From Flavobacterium pectinovorum (GTDB lineage Bacteria; Bacteroidota; Bacteroidia; Flavobacteriales; Flavobacteriaceae), in assembly GCF_022802975.1 (NCBI RefSeq), contig NZ_JAFEVZ010000001.1, positions 248,001 to 312,000 on the forward strand: a stretch of DNA of 64,000 nucleotides, read 5' to 3'. Both the position numbers and the translations under genes were made by a program. The stretch's first letter is position 1, and each line of letters begins with the position of its first letter. A model generated the notes under the pieces. The model made no database searches, was not told where the DNA came from, and saw only the letters and a list, made by a program, of their open reading frames with translations. Of the stretch, positions 1-10,461 are shown in pieces.

Positions 1-136
1 GTACTAAAATTCCCTGTACTTTTTTCTGAGGAGCTGTTGCGGTTGAATCCTGAGCTTCCTGAGCATATAATTGAGATTCAAGGCTACCAGCAAAAAAGAG
101 GCTTACAAGGCAGGTTAGTTTTATAATTTTTAACAT
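1..136 (-). CDS. N-terminus of secreted protein, possibly TonB-dependent receptor (partial)
   Basis: An open frame starts with ATG at 136 and runs off the left edge, giving 45 visible residues. It opens with a signal peptide (MLKIIKLTCLVSLFFAG, cleavage probably after LYAQ), then a short Ser/Thr/Gln linker and KKVQGILV. That last string resembles the first strand of the carboxypeptidase-regulatory domain at the front of SusC-type receptors, but too little is visible to be sure. It lies only 20 bp after the stop of the preceding FAS1 gene, so it is probably the sixth gene of that operon. Confidence 0.55.
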   Translation of the reverse strand, partial: MLKIIKLTCLVSLFFAGSLESQLYAQEAQDSTATAPQKKVQGILV

Positions 137-156
137 AATTAACTTTTTATAAAATA

Positions 157-1629
157 TTAATTTTTAGGGACAGGAACGAATTTTAAATAATCAAGACTAA
201 GAGTGTTAACGAAATCTGCCGTTGAATTGGCAGCTTGCAGTAATATAAAATTTAAATCACGAGCCTGATCTAATGTAAACTCACCTATATAGATTTCTTT
301 GTATTCATTAAGTGGTACGTCGATATATCCAAATGATTTAATTAGATCAGCACCAGTTGTTATATCACCTTTTTTTTCAGATTTTCCATAAAGCGACAAA
401 CTTTGTTTAAAAGCAACAGCCTGCATATCGTTTATAGCACGCCAATATACGTGGTATTTTGTGCTGTATAAATCTTTAGTTGCATAAGATAAAGTAAACA
501 AAGCAACACCAGGTTTTTGTACCATAATATCTTTGTATAAAAAACCTCCTATAGGGTCTTTTTTATCACGATAAAGTATCCTGTTACGAAGCCCATTATA
601 AAAACCGGTATTATCCTGCCCTTCGATCATTGTAGGAACCAAACGTTTGGCAATATCAACATTTGCTTTTTTCATGATGTAAACAATTCCGTTGCTCAAT
701 ACAATTGGCTCGCCAACAATTTGTGTTTTATCTACATCAACTTCAACACCAAATCGTGATATTAATTTAGCAGGCAGTTCCTCTTTTGTATAAGCTTTTG
801 GAAAAGCCAGGTCTCGTACTGTAAAATATTTAGAATAAATAGCAGTTGAATCAATTGCAGGATCATTTGATGGCTTAATCAAATAGGGTTTCATTTTGGT
901 TACTTCGGCATCGTAACCTTCATCTTCCATTAAGAAAAGCGTATAAGAATTTTTCTCGTTGTTAAGATTGTAAACATTTTTTAAATACGAATTTGATAAT
1001 GAATCTGCAAGAAATCCAGGAGTAGCAGTAAGTTTTGCATCAGCATCACTTTTGTAAATACTAAAAGCGGTCAGACTTGTTAAATAATTACTCATTGCCG
1101 AAGTACTGGCGTTTGCCTTAACATATTCCCAAATATTTAGTTTTGGGGCAAGTGCTTTATTAATAATATGATAGACGCCATTGGCTGCATAGTGATCTGC
1201 AGTAACTATAGTTGCATCGCCAATTATTGTAGCACCCTTGAATGTTAGATATTTATCACTCAGCATTTTGATTCTGTCTTCTTCTGTATTTCTTACAGAT
1301 GAAAAAGAGGTTAATGCAATATGGTTTTCAACAAATTTCTTTAGCGCTTCAGGGTCATTTAATATTGTTGTGCTTACAGCCTTCAGGGCCTCGTTTGTTG
1401 GTACAAAAACAGTATAGGTTTTAGAAGCAGCTAATATTTTATCATACCCGGTTTGGGTTAATAATTTACCAAATTCAGCGGTTTCTGATGTAGTACTGAT
1501 TGCTTCATTTAGTGTTTGATTTAAATTTGTATCACCATTATTCTCTTTATCATCCCACGGACTGGAGCAAGAAGCCAGTCCTATGGTGAGAAGGATAAAA
1601 AGTAGTTTTTTATATTTTAATAAAGTCAT
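157..1629 (-). CDS. FAS1 (fasciclin) domain lipoprotein
   Basis: This 490-residue lipoprotein has a type II signal ending LASC (Cys21), so it should be anchored in the outer membrane. Residues about 38-168 form a recognisable FAS1 domain with the two usual blocks, YTVFVPTNEAL and NGVYHIINKAL. A second, degenerate FAS1-like segment (about 170-330) keeps YTLFLMEDEG and NGIVYIMKKA. The last 150 residues are a beta-rich region I do not recognise. FAS1 domains mediate adhesion or ligand binding, and the exact partner is unknown. It is the fifth gene of the FAS1/SusCD operon, 48 bp after the previous one. Confidence 0.88.
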   Translation of the reverse strand: MTLLKYKKLLFILLTIGLASCSSPWDDKENNGDTNLNQTLNEAISTTSETAEFGKLLTQTGYDKILAASKTYTVFVPTNEALKAVSTTILNDPEALKKFVENHIALTSFSSVRNTEEDRIKMLSDKYLTFKGATIIGDATIVTADHYAANGVYHIINKALAPKLNIWEYVKANASTSAMSNYLTSLTAFSIYKSDADAKLTATPGFLADSLSNSYLKNVYNLNNEKNSYTLFLMEDEGYDAEVTKMKPYLIKPSNDPAIDSTAIYSKYFTVRDLAFPKAYTKEELPAKLISRFGVEVDVDKTQIVGEPIVLSNGIVYIMKKANVDIAKRLVPTMIEGQDNTGFYNGLRNRILYRDKKDPIGGFLYKDIMVQKPGVALFTLSYATKDLYSTKYHVYWRAINDMQAVAFKQSLSLYGKSEKKGDITTGADLIKSFGYIDVPLNEYKEIYIGEFTLDQARDLNFILLQAANSTADFVNTLSLDYLKFVPVPKN

Positions 1630-1677
1630 TTTTACTTAATTAAGGTTTTGAAATTAGATTTTGGTTTAACTCTTGAA

Positions 1678-3369
1678 TTATGGCAATGGTGCAAAACCGT
1701 CTCCACCAGAATCAAATTTTGGATACAACTGATCCATGTCTACAGGACGGAACTCTGCTACATCCAACCAGGTTTGGCCTGTAAATGCCGATTGAGATTG
1801 TAATGTTAAGGTATGTCTTCCGGTAACTGTTACATCAATTGTACCTACTAATCTACAATTCATTTTACTGCTTGTTGGCTGAACATGGCGTTTGTAGCCT
1901 TGAGACTCTAATACTCTTTCAGGGATACTAGAAGTGTTTACAAATTCTAAAAAGTTAATTTGTCGGGGTAATTCTACACCATCAAAAAATACTTTTACAA
2001 GCCCAACTTTTGTAGTTTGTGCTCTGTAAGAAATCCATACTTTGTATTTTCCTTTAATAATTACAGGAGTTTTAAAGGCTATGTTTTGAACGCGTCCATC
2101 GCGAAATTGAAGAAGTTCCAGACAATCACCATGCCATCCAAAACCTACTGTACCACCTCTGGCCGCATCTTTGAAATAAGTAATAGGATCATTTCCATCC
2201 CAGGTAACATCTTTAAATAAAGATTTGGCTAAGGATGTTTTAGGGGCTGCTCCTGGTATTCTGAAAACAGAAGTTAACTGTCTAAATTCATTTTGATCAC
2301 AAAAATCAAAATAAACAGGAGCCGGTAAACGTTTTTTGATGGCAAAATTAGCCTCTGCAAAATGTAATACTCCGTTTGAAGCTGTTAAGTCACTTTTTTC
2401 TCTAACAATAGCTACACCTTTTTCTAATACGCCATTAAAAACCTCTTCATTTAACAAAATGACATCCTTATCAAGTTTTGCACTAATAACTTCAAGAGGA
2501 GCTTTAGTAACCAGAGCCGGTGATATTGCGATGTCTGCTAAATATTGTAATTTTGGTAAAATACGGTAGCTCACAAATAAATTCAAGCTGTCTTTTGGAT
2601 TTAAAGGCTCATGCAAATGACTGTATTTTGCTTTTAATTCTTCAATATTATTAATACCTGCTGCTTTAAAAGCATCATTATTTTGAGCTAAAACAGTAAG
2701 GTAACTTTCGATGTCATTTGTAGTATAATCAATAGGTTTATTAAGTACATCGTACCACCCTGTAATTTTTAAAGCTTCAGTAAACAAAGAAAGGCTTGTG
2801 TCCTGCTCAATAGTCTGGGCTAACGTTTTATCTGCAACACGCAGTACTTTATCAATAACATGAATTACTCCATTTCCTACTTCAACATTAGATTTAAGTA
2901 TGCTGGCTGTTTTATTAACAGTTGTACTTGATTCTCCGTTTTTATTTGTAGCTCCGGTTACTAAAAACTGGCCATATAAACTTGGAGTAGCTATTTTTCC
3001 ATCGGTAAAAGCAGTGGTATTTATTTTTTGGTTTAAGATGTGAAGTTTAACAATATTCTGTAAATCTGCCACCGGAACATCTTTTAATGAAGCAGCGCCT
3101 ACATCTTTTAAATACTCTTTCATCGCATCATTAGTAGGAAGAAATAAAGTATAAGTTCCATAGGTATTCATGAATGGAGCATAATTGGTAATTTCCAGAA
3201 GCTCTGAAAACATAGAATATTCTTCCGTATCTCTTAAATAATCGGTAATGTTAAGAGTTTCGTCTGTACTTTCCTTAATTTTTTGCTCAGTGCAATTTTG
3301 AAACACTAAAGCGATCAAAAACACTAAAGTAAATCTCAAGAGGCTAGGTAATCTTAATAGTCTTTTCAT
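1678..3369 (-). CDS. FAS1 domain lipoprotein with C-terminal beta-sandwich
   Basis: This is a 563-residue lipoprotein (lipobox region VFQNC). The first FAS1 domain (about 40-180) carries YTLFLPTNDAM and NGVIHVIDKVL. A second, weaker FAS1 domain (about 186-345) ends with NGVLHFAEANF. Residues 345-563 look like a separate jelly-roll or carbohydrate-binding-like module (KYKVWISYRAQ, HTLTLQSQSAF). The start lies 13 bp after the SusD stop, so the two are probably co-transcribed. Surface exposure beside SusCD suggests a substrate-capture or adhesion role, which is inference. Confidence 0.86.
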   Translation of the reverse strand: MKRLLRLPSLLRFTLVFLIALVFQNCTEQKIKESTDETLNITDYLRDTEEYSMFSELLEITNYAPFMNTYGTYTLFLPTNDAMKEYLKDVGAASLKDVPVADLQNIVKLHILNQKINTTAFTDGKIATPSLYGQFLVTGATNKNGESSTTVNKTASILKSNVEVGNGVIHVIDKVLRVADKTLAQTIEQDTSLSLFTEALKITGWYDVLNKPIDYTTNDIESYLTVLAQNNDAFKAAGINNIEELKAKYSHLHEPLNPKDSLNLFVSYRILPKLQYLADIAISPALVTKAPLEVISAKLDKDVILLNEEVFNGVLEKGVAIVREKSDLTASNGVLHFAEANFAIKKRLPAPVYFDFCDQNEFRQLTSVFRIPGAAPKTSLAKSLFKDVTWDGNDPITYFKDAARGGTVGFGWHGDCLELLQFRDGRVQNIAFKTPVIIKGKYKVWISYRAQTTKVGLVKVFFDGVELPRQINFLEFVNTSSIPERVLESQGYKRHVQPTSSKMNCRLVGTIDVTVTGRHTLTLQSQSAFTGQTWLDVAEFRPVDMDQLYPKFDSGGDGFAPLP

Positions 3370-3382
3370 GTCTTAATTTTTT

Positions 3383-4882
3383 TTATTTATAAAATGGATT
3401 TTGTACAAGTGCTTTATTGGTATAAAGTTCGTAAGTATTAATAGGCAAATAATGGCTATTTGAGTCTTTTAATTTTGCGATAATGGATTGCTGTTGATCG
3501 GCAGGAGCACTTAAAATAGCGCCATCAATTAAAATATCCAGTCGTGCATAATTGTTTCTTCTGGCATTACGAAGCATATCGAACCAGCGTTTGCCTTCAA
3601 AAGCTAATTCACGCGAACGTTCTGCTAATATATAGTCTATAACTTCTTTTTTGTTATCGGTAGCAATCGTCTCAGCAGTCATGTCGATTGCTTCACGTTT
3701 TAATCGAACTTCTTCTATAATTGTAAGAGCTTCTGATCCTCTGTTTAATTCAGCAAGTGCCTCAGCCTGCATTAGTAATACATCGGCATAGCGATATACA
3801 AACCAATGGGTGTCTGCGCCCTGTAATTCTTTTCTGGTATCGTTATTTTCGCCTGTAAATTTGTAAATTTCATTGGTTCCGGCTACCAGAGAAGTACGAT
3901 CACCTCTAATATCTTTATTAGCCGGATTTGTAAAGTCAACTCCGAAAACATCCTCTAAAACAGTAGCTGAAGCCAAAAACTGATGTCTTTGAAAGAATAT
4001 ATTGTAAAATGGCCCTAAATTTGTTTTAGAGTATTGAAATTCAAAAATACTTTCAATTGAATTTCCTTTGGCATAAACAGTATTAAACCAGGTATTGTTG
4101 GAAACTTTGATTAAATCAAATTTTCCTGATTTAATTACTTTGTCAGCTGCATCAAAAGCTTCCTGAAAGTTGTCGTTCCATAGGTAAACATCTGTTAGCA
4201 TTGCATTAATAGCATAAACTGTGATACGTCCTTTATTAGAGTCATTATTACCATAATCCTGTACAGCATATCCTTCAGCTAACTTAAGATCTTTGATTAC
4301 CTGCGCAAATACATCTTTTTGAGGAGAAACAGGCAATTGAAAATTATCTTCATCGGTAAGCGTGGCTGTTAATTTTAAGGGTACATCTTTAAAAGTACGA
4401 GCCAATGTAAAATACAGGTATGCTCTTATTGCCAAAGCTTCTGAAAGAAAATGATTGAGTTGAACCTGAGTTAAAGTAGGATCTTTTTCTCTAACCGCAG
4501 GGGCAAGATCAATGATTGTATTACAATAGTTGATGGTTCTGTAAAATATAGCCCAATTGGTCAAATCATTCGAAGCCATAATATTGGAGTTCATAATATC
4601 TCTTTGATCCTCGGTAGCATTTAAACCAGGAGCAATCATATCGCCTCTTAATTCTCCGTGCATGAATAGATATTGAGACATTGGGAAATCACTTACTCCC
4701 GGGGGCGAATTTAACAAAGAAGAATACATACCGATAACAGCAGCCTGAATGTCTTCTTTAGTTTTCCAAAATTCTTCTCGGATAATTCCGTCCTGCGGAC
4801 GTAAATCTAAGTAATCATCGCAGGAAGTTGCAGCGATAAATAGAGTGAAGATGGCAAGAATTGTTTTTATTTTAGTTTGCAT
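3383..4882 (-). CDS. SusD/RagB family outer-membrane lipoprotein
   Basis: This 499-residue protein begins with a lipoprotein signal (AATSC, Cys21) followed by DDYLDLRPQDGIIREEFW, the typical SusD opening. The TPR-rich SusD core follows, including ALAIRAYLYFTLARTFKDVPL and the late block VLLMQAEALAELNRG. The C-terminal EGKRWFDMLR motif is characteristic of the family. SusD proteins form the lid over a SusC channel and capture glycans or peptides at the cell surface. It follows its SusC partner by 16 bp. The substrate cannot be read from sequence, and no glycoside hydrolase is visible in the operon. Confidence 0.95.
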   Translation of the reverse strand: MQTKIKTILAIFTLFIAATSCDDYLDLRPQDGIIREEFWKTKEDIQAAVIGMYSSLLNSPPGVSDFPMSQYLFMHGELRGDMIAPGLNATEDQRDIMNSNIMASNDLTNWAIFYRTINYCNTIIDLAPAVREKDPTLTQVQLNHFLSEALAIRAYLYFTLARTFKDVPLKLTATLTDEDNFQLPVSPQKDVFAQVIKDLKLAEGYAVQDYGNNDSNKGRITVYAINAMLTDVYLWNDNFQEAFDAADKVIKSGKFDLIKVSNNTWFNTVYAKGNSIESIFEFQYSKTNLGPFYNIFFQRHQFLASATVLEDVFGVDFTNPANKDIRGDRTSLVAGTNEIYKFTGENNDTRKELQGADTHWFVYRYADVLLMQAEALAELNRGSEALTIIEEVRLKREAIDMTAETIATDNKKEVIDYILAERSRELAFEGKRWFDMLRNARRNNYARLDILIDGAILSAPADQQQSIIAKLKDSNSHYLPINTYELYTNKALVQNPFYK

Positions 4883-4898
4883 AATTCAAATTTTATTA

Positions 4899-7800
4899 TT
4901 AGAAACGAACTGAAGCTCCTATAGTAACACGTTTTGTTGGGGGAGTACTTGAATTATCGGTTGCGATAGCAAAAGGATCTCCGGATTTCATACTTACCTC
5001 AGGGTCCTGACCTCTATAATTAGTAAAAGTGATCAAGTTATCAGCAGTTATGTAACAGCTTAAGTCTCCCAGTTTTAATTTTTTGATTAAATTTTTGCTA
5101 AAGTTATAACTGAAAGTAACCGAACGAAGACGGGCAAAAGAAGCATCTTCAACATAACGGTCAGAACCTAACCAGTTGTATCCGGATTGATAAACAGCTC
5201 TGGGCATATCTGTTACATCTCCAGGATTACGCCATCTGGATAAAACAGCCGTACTTTGATTACTGTAACCGTACATATTTGTGGCTTTCATATCGGCACC
5301 ATTTACTACCTCATAACCCACTCTGTAGGTAAAATAAAGTAATAGCCTAAATTGATTGTTAAAGCTTATTGTTGGGCCAAAACCACCTGTAAATTTAGGA
5401 TTACTGTTTCCTAAATAAACCACATCACGGCTATCGATATTTCCATCATGATTCACATCTTCATAAATAGCATCTCCGGGCTGGAATACATAATTTGTAA
5501 TTGGATAATTGAAACGCATAAATACTTCTTGTCCATTAGGCCCTACAATTGTGTTTCCATTGGCATCTTTAGCTTTAGTGGCCTCAAGATCTGTATAAAC
5601 TCCTTTAAAACGGTATCCATAAAATGAACCAAAAGGATTATTAACCTGAAGGAAACGTTTGTATTCTCCATTTTTGTCGGTATTTCCACTTTCACTTGGA
5701 TAATATTCAGAAATTTTCGTAACAGTGTTTTCATTGCTTGAAATATTGAAATTGAAATCAATTTTCCATTTGTTAGACTTGAGAGGGGTAGTGTTAAGTG
5801 CTATTTCGATTCCTCTGTTTTGCAGTGTTCCCACGTTTTGATCTACACTATTGTAACCAGAAATACTACTTAATTGAAGATTGTCAAAAATCAAGTCTTC
5901 AGTGACGTTTTTATACAAATCAACATCTAATGTAACACGGCTTTTAAACAGCTGTAAGTTGAAACCTAAGTTTGTACCTTTTAACGTCTCCCAACGCAAA
6001 TTACTCAATTCAATATTAGAAGGAATAACTCCATTTAGTCCTAAATACTGAGTACTAAAGTTTGAGTACGTATTGAAATAATTATAGTCCCCTTTTGGAG
6101 CTCTACCGGATTGTCCATAACTGGCTCTAATACTCAAGTCATCAATAAAAGTAACATTTTTCATAAACGGTTCTCCTGAAACTCTCCAACGACCAGATAC
6201 TGAAGGGAAATAGCCATATCTGTTTTTTGGACCAAATTTAGAATTTCCGTCTGCACGTATCCCTACATTAAGGATATAACGATCCAGTAAACCATATTGG
6301 GTGCTTATCAATGCACCAACACTTCTGGCTTGGCCATTATTGGTGTATAAGAATAAATCTGAATTCTGAGTTCTTGAAGGAACTGAAGGATCTGTTAATA
6401 CTGGTGATGCTGTATTGGATGTCATTGCGCGATGAGTGGTGTACATAAAATCATTGGTTTGCAATGATAGTAACGTTTGTAAAGTTTGTTTCTCTCCAAT
6501 ATTTGGCGTAAAAATAAAGTTTGTTTTGGTTACAATATTAGACTCATCACTATCAACATCCGTAGCTCTGTTTACAGTGGTTTCGGTAAAAGGACGTCCT
6601 GTAGCATTTTGTGGTAAAAATGATTTCGTTTTGGTGCTTTTATAGTCAAATTGTAAGTCAAAAGTCGAAATAAATATTTTAGGTATAATATCCACATTTA
6701 CATTAAAATGGGGAGTTATACGATCCTGAATCTGATCATTAAAGGCAAATTCAGCCATTGCAACCGGATTATAAGTTCCGGAATAAGTACCCTGGATATT
6801 TTGGGCTGGTGAAAAATAATTTGGTGTAAGATTTCCCATTTCGTCATATTCATAAATACTCATATTTGGCATTTTAATGAAAGCAACACCACGCAGTTTG
6901 TCACCGTCCTTATCATCAAAACTGTTTACATAGTTACGAAGTGTTTTAGTATGAGTATAAGCGATATCGGTTCTGAATTTAATACGGTCAGAAACGATAT
7001 AATCTAAGTTTAATCGGGCATTTACTCTGTCTAAACCTGTTCCTATAGTTACTCCTTTTTGTGTGTAATAACCAACAGAACTAAAATATCGGGCTTTTTC
7101 ACCTCCTCCTTGTAAAGAAAGATTGTGCTCATGTGCTATACCTGTTTGCGAAATAGCATCTATCCAATTTGTGTTTTGTCCGTAATTATTAAAATTATAA
7201 ACGTCCAGAGGATCATATTGAAATTCTTTAACAGCCCAGGTATTTAATGGCACTCCGTTTCTATTCATAAATTCTTCAGGAATCAACTGAGAATACTGAT
7301 CCCCGGTTAACATCGGAATAGTAGAAGGCAATTTAGAAATCGTTGCTTTATACGTATAAGCAATTTTTGGTGAGCTTACTCCACCACGTTTAGTGGTAAT
7401 TAATAAAACCCCACTGGCAGCACGTGATCCCCACATTGCAGTAGCAGCAGCATCTTTTAAAACGGTAATGCTTTCAATATCTGTAGGAGCAATATTTAAT
7501 AAGGCAGAATAACTTTCAGAATCGGCTGTACCAAAGTTAAAATCATCCGGAACTGATGTTTCATACGGCATCCCGTCTACTACAATTAAAGGATCTGAAG
7601 ATCCTGAAATAGAAGAAGTTCCTCTAATTCTGATTTGCATTCCTGCTCCGGGATCACCACTTGTAGAAGTAATATCAACACCGGCCAAACGTCCTTGCAG
7701 GGCCTCATCGATAGTAGGAGCTTGTGTATAAGCTAATTCTGCTGCATTTATAGTAACAGCACTTGTCGTTCTGTTTCTGTCATCAATTTTCATTAAACCA

Positions 7801-8186
7801 TTGTCAGACTTTTTTGTACTTTTAACAACGACCTCTGTAAGTGACTCTACAGTAGAAACAAGTGCAATTTTAATGAATTCTCTACCTTTAATTTCAATGC
7901 GTTGTGATTTATATCCAATTGTAGAAATAAATAATTTGTTATTTGGATCTTTAACGCGTATAGCAAAATTTCCGTCAATATCTGTTATTGCACCAGAAAC
8001 GGTACGATTTTCAGAATCTTGTTCGGCAATTGTTGCCCCTGGAATACTGAGTTTATCACTTGAGTCAATAACCTGACCACGAACTAAAAAGGTTTTATTT
8101 CCTTGTTGTGCCAGAGCTGGAAAAGCAGCCATTATAACTAAGGCAAAAGTAAAACTGTAAAATATATTTGTAATTTTGTGTCTCAT
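4899..8186 (-). CDS. SusC/RagA TonB-linked outer-membrane channel
   Basis: This 1095-residue protein has a signal peptide, then a carboxypeptidase-regulatory domain (about 33-115). A plug domain carries the SusC signature IRIRGTSSISGSSDPLIVVD and a 22-strand barrel region follows, ending ASVRF with a C-terminal aromatic residue suited to BAM insertion. It should import the ligand captured by the downstream SusD using TonB energy. The gene starts only 1 bp after the stop of the upstream FAS1 gene, so translation is probably coupled. The length is normal for SusC. Confidence 0.96.
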   Translation of the reverse strand: MRHKITNIFYSFTFALVIMAAFPALAQQGNKTFLVRGQVIDSSDKLSIPGATIAEQDSENRTVSGAITDIDGNFAIRVKDPNNKLFISTIGYKSQRIEIKGREFIKIALVSTVESLTEVVVKSTKKSDNGLMKIDDRNRTTSAVTINAAELAYTQAPTIDEALQGRLAGVDITSTSGDPGAGMQIRIRGTSSISGSSDPLIVVDGMPYETSVPDDFNFGTADSESYSALLNIAPTDIESITVLKDAAATAMWGSRAASGVLLITTKRGGVSSPKIAYTYKATISKLPSTIPMLTGDQYSQLIPEEFMNRNGVPLNTWAVKEFQYDPLDVYNFNNYGQNTNWIDAISQTGIAHEHNLSLQGGGEKARYFSSVGYYTQKGVTIGTGLDRVNARLNLDYIVSDRIKFRTDIAYTHTKTLRNYVNSFDDKDGDKLRGVAFIKMPNMSIYEYDEMGNLTPNYFSPAQNIQGTYSGTYNPVAMAEFAFNDQIQDRITPHFNVNVDIIPKIFISTFDLQFDYKSTKTKSFLPQNATGRPFTETTVNRATDVDSDESNIVTKTNFIFTPNIGEKQTLQTLLSLQTNDFMYTTHRAMTSNTASPVLTDPSVPSRTQNSDLFLYTNNGQARSVGALISTQYGLLDRYILNVGIRADGNSKFGPKNRYGYFPSVSGRWRVSGEPFMKNVTFIDDLSIRASYGQSGRAPKGDYNYFNTYSNFSTQYLGLNGVIPSNIELSNLRWETLKGTNLGFNLQLFKSRVTLDVDLYKNVTEDLIFDNLQLSSISGYNSVDQNVGTLQNRGIEIALNTTPLKSNKWKIDFNFNISSNENTVTKISEYYPSESGNTDKNGEYKRFLQVNNPFGSFYGYRFKGVYTDLEATKAKDANGNTIVGPNGQEVFMRFNYPITNYVFQPGDAIYEDVNHDGNIDSRDVVYLGNSNPKFTGGFGPTISFNNQFRLLLYFTYRVGYEVVNGADMKATNMYGYSNQSTAVLSRWRNPGDVTDMPRAVYQSGYNWLGSDRYVEDASFARLRSVTFSYNFSKNLIKKLKLGDLSCYITADNLITFTNYRGQDPEVSMKSGDPFAIATDNSSTPPTKRVTIGASVRF

Positions 8187-8187
8187 T

Positions 8188-10395
8188 TTATTGCTGCGTA
8201 TATGTAAGATAATTATCTACTAAATGAATCAAGGATCTGTCTGCCAGGTGTTTACTTTGAGAGGGGATGTAATGTGCCCAATTTAAAAATGAGTCCCTGA
8301 AAGATAAAGTACCGGGAGTACTCTGAACCAGCACATATATTTTTTCATCAAAGCTATCTTTTCTTAGTGTTTCAAATTCTCCTGTAGTAAATCCGTCATC
8401 TGAGGCTATTTTATTTACTAAAATGTGGGCACGAATAAAGTCTACAACCATATCCTTTTGATTTTGAGCAGTTGGGGCGATTAATTTCGGTAAAACCTCC
8501 TCATCTACTGCCTTCGCAACTGCAGCATTATTAGGAATTATAAAAGTGTAAGATGTCCCTAGCTCAACTCCCTGAATTTTACCTGTAACAGGATCATATA
8601 GACTAGAGTTTTTCAGATAGTTAAAAAAGGAAAGATACTCAGAATTGGGTGTTTCAGATAAACGTTTTATTTTTAATCCCTGCATTTCCTCACTAAATTG
8701 TAGTAAATTATCAACATAATAGGTTCTTCCATTTTGTTGATCTTCATGACCAATAATATTAACAGGAATACCTGATAATTCATTTCCGGCAGCATATAAT
8801 TTATTGTTGTTCCATTTAATGTATTCACCCGGAAGATCCATATCTCCGGAACGAATAATTCCGGAACCAGACAAATCATTCAATTCACCGTTTGGAGTTA
8901 ATACGATTCCATTGTATAAGATACGCAATAAACGGGCTCTGGCAACAGAACTTGCAACAGATGATCCCCCAACTGCGGGATTAATATAGGTCCATAATGA
9001 AAGGGTAGAATTATATCCAAATCCCATCTCCATAAGCTTGGCATCCGATGGCAAAAACAAGGTGTATCTTGTATTGATATTGCTAATCATTTCCTTTAAC
9101 CCGGATCCGTCATTCATCAATCGGGTAGCCATAGTGAATTTTGGATCTAAATAAGCCGACGTATAAACGCTGTAAAATAAATTCGATTTTTGAACTTTGC
9201 TTGTACCATAAAAGAATCCGTTACTCAGGATTTTAGCTTCTTTAATATCACTATTAAAATTAAATCTTAAATTTTCATTTAGAGCATTGTTATAAGCTTG
9301 TCCTTTTGATGGCCAAACAGCATTTTGAACCATGTGAGCATTAATGAAATCTCTAAATATGTATTGTGGAAGCACATTAAGAGAAGGGTAGTTTTTAAGT
9401 AAAATCGTGTTGATAAAGTTTTCTAAAGCAGGATTTTCTGGTACTAACATAGTGTATAAGTCACTTTGTCCGTCATTATCAGCCTGTTTTAAGTAATTTT
9501 CGTTATTTGGCGAAAACGATAAAAGAGGGTCATAAAGTTTAATCTCAACATTTTCTGATTTACCTGTAAAATTGCGGTAAGCATTTGTTGCATCCTGACT
9601 AAAAACATATCTGGTAAGTCCATAATTTTCCAGTAATTCACGAAACTTACTGTATTGTGGTTTTTGCTCTAAATATTGATCCAGCGTAACTAACGGAAGA
9701 TTAATCTTATTAACCTCATGAATGATTCCGTTTTCAGCAACAATGTCAGCTTCAGTAACTTTCGAATCAAAAACATTAAATCCTGTATATTCAGCATTTG
9801 GATAGAAGTATTTAAAGTCGGCAGAACTTAAACCCTTTGCTGTGAAATACTCATCTGTAAAATAAGTGATGTATTTGTTATTATTATCTCCAATAGCATA
9901 AAAACCGCCGTTACGGTTAGCGTTCACAAATATTTTAGGCTGTCCATTAATTGTTTTAGATATAAAACCATCATAATATGCTGTTCTTCTTCTAAAAGCA
10001 TTGTCTATCACCCAGCCTGTTCCAGATTGGTAATCTGACATTTTTTCTTCTCTAAAAGCATTGTAAATAAGAGCGTATCGAACAATTTTTCCGGCAGTTT
10101 CAGCGTCGATTTTGTTTACATCTGTAATACCCTGCTCTTGAAAATATTTAGCAAAGGCCTCATCATTAGGAGCAAGCATGGTCCAATAACCGGCTTTACC
10201 TAAGATATCTTTGTATCCTGCTTTTTCTATTAAAACCAAAAGATTTTTAAAATTGCCGCGTGCTTCCAGTTGCTGGTAGATAGGTGGTTCTAAAGAGTCT
10301 GGTCGCCCATAGTAATCATCGTAGGCATCCTTGCTGCAGCTTGACAGAAGGACTAAAAATGAAAAGACAAGTAGTTGGTGAATTTTTTTCTTCAT
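8188..10395 (-). CDS. multi-FAS1-domain lipoprotein, first gene of SusCD operon
   Basis: This 735-residue lipoprotein (LLSSC lipobox) is built of about four FAS1-like units. Visible blocks are YWTMLAPNDEAF near residue 70, YTMLVPENPAL near 315, YTLFLPSDAKL near 450 and YTFIIPNNAAV near 620, ending with SLIHLVDNYLTY. It is the promoter-proximal gene of the operon, with 486 bp upstream shared with a divergent LuxR-type regulator. Many tandem FAS1 units suggest a surface adhesin or binding platform that works with the SusCD pair encoded immediately after it. Confidence 0.88.
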   Translation of the reverse strand: MKKKIHQLLVFSFLVLLSSCSKDAYDDYYGRPDSLEPPIYQQLEARGNFKNLLVLIEKAGYKDILGKAGYWTMLAPNDEAFAKYFQEQGITDVNKIDAETAGKIVRYALIYNAFREEKMSDYQSGTGWVIDNAFRRRTAYYDGFISKTINGQPKIFVNANRNGGFYAIGDNNNKYITYFTDEYFTAKGLSSADFKYFYPNAEYTGFNVFDSKVTEADIVAENGIIHEVNKINLPLVTLDQYLEQKPQYSKFRELLENYGLTRYVFSQDATNAYRNFTGKSENVEIKLYDPLLSFSPNNENYLKQADNDGQSDLYTMLVPENPALENFINTILLKNYPSLNVLPQYIFRDFINAHMVQNAVWPSKGQAYNNALNENLRFNFNSDIKEAKILSNGFFYGTSKVQKSNLFYSVYTSAYLDPKFTMATRLMNDGSGLKEMISNINTRYTLFLPSDAKLMEMGFGYNSTLSLWTYINPAVGGSSVASSVARARLLRILYNGIVLTPNGELNDLSGSGIIRSGDMDLPGEYIKWNNNKLYAAGNELSGIPVNIIGHEDQQNGRTYYVDNLLQFSEEMQGLKIKRLSETPNSEYLSFFNYLKNSSLYDPVTGKIQGVELGTSYTFIIPNNAAVAKAVDEEVLPKLIAPTAQNQKDMVVDFIRAHILVNKIASDDGFTTGEFETLRKDSFDEKIYVLVQSTPGTLSFRDSFLNWAHYIPSQSKHLADRSLIHLVDNYLTYTQQ

Positions 10396-10461
10396 TCTTG
10401 GTTAATTTATATAATTGTAAAGGCTATTTTTTTAACTTTTTTTTAGTAAATACTGATACGT

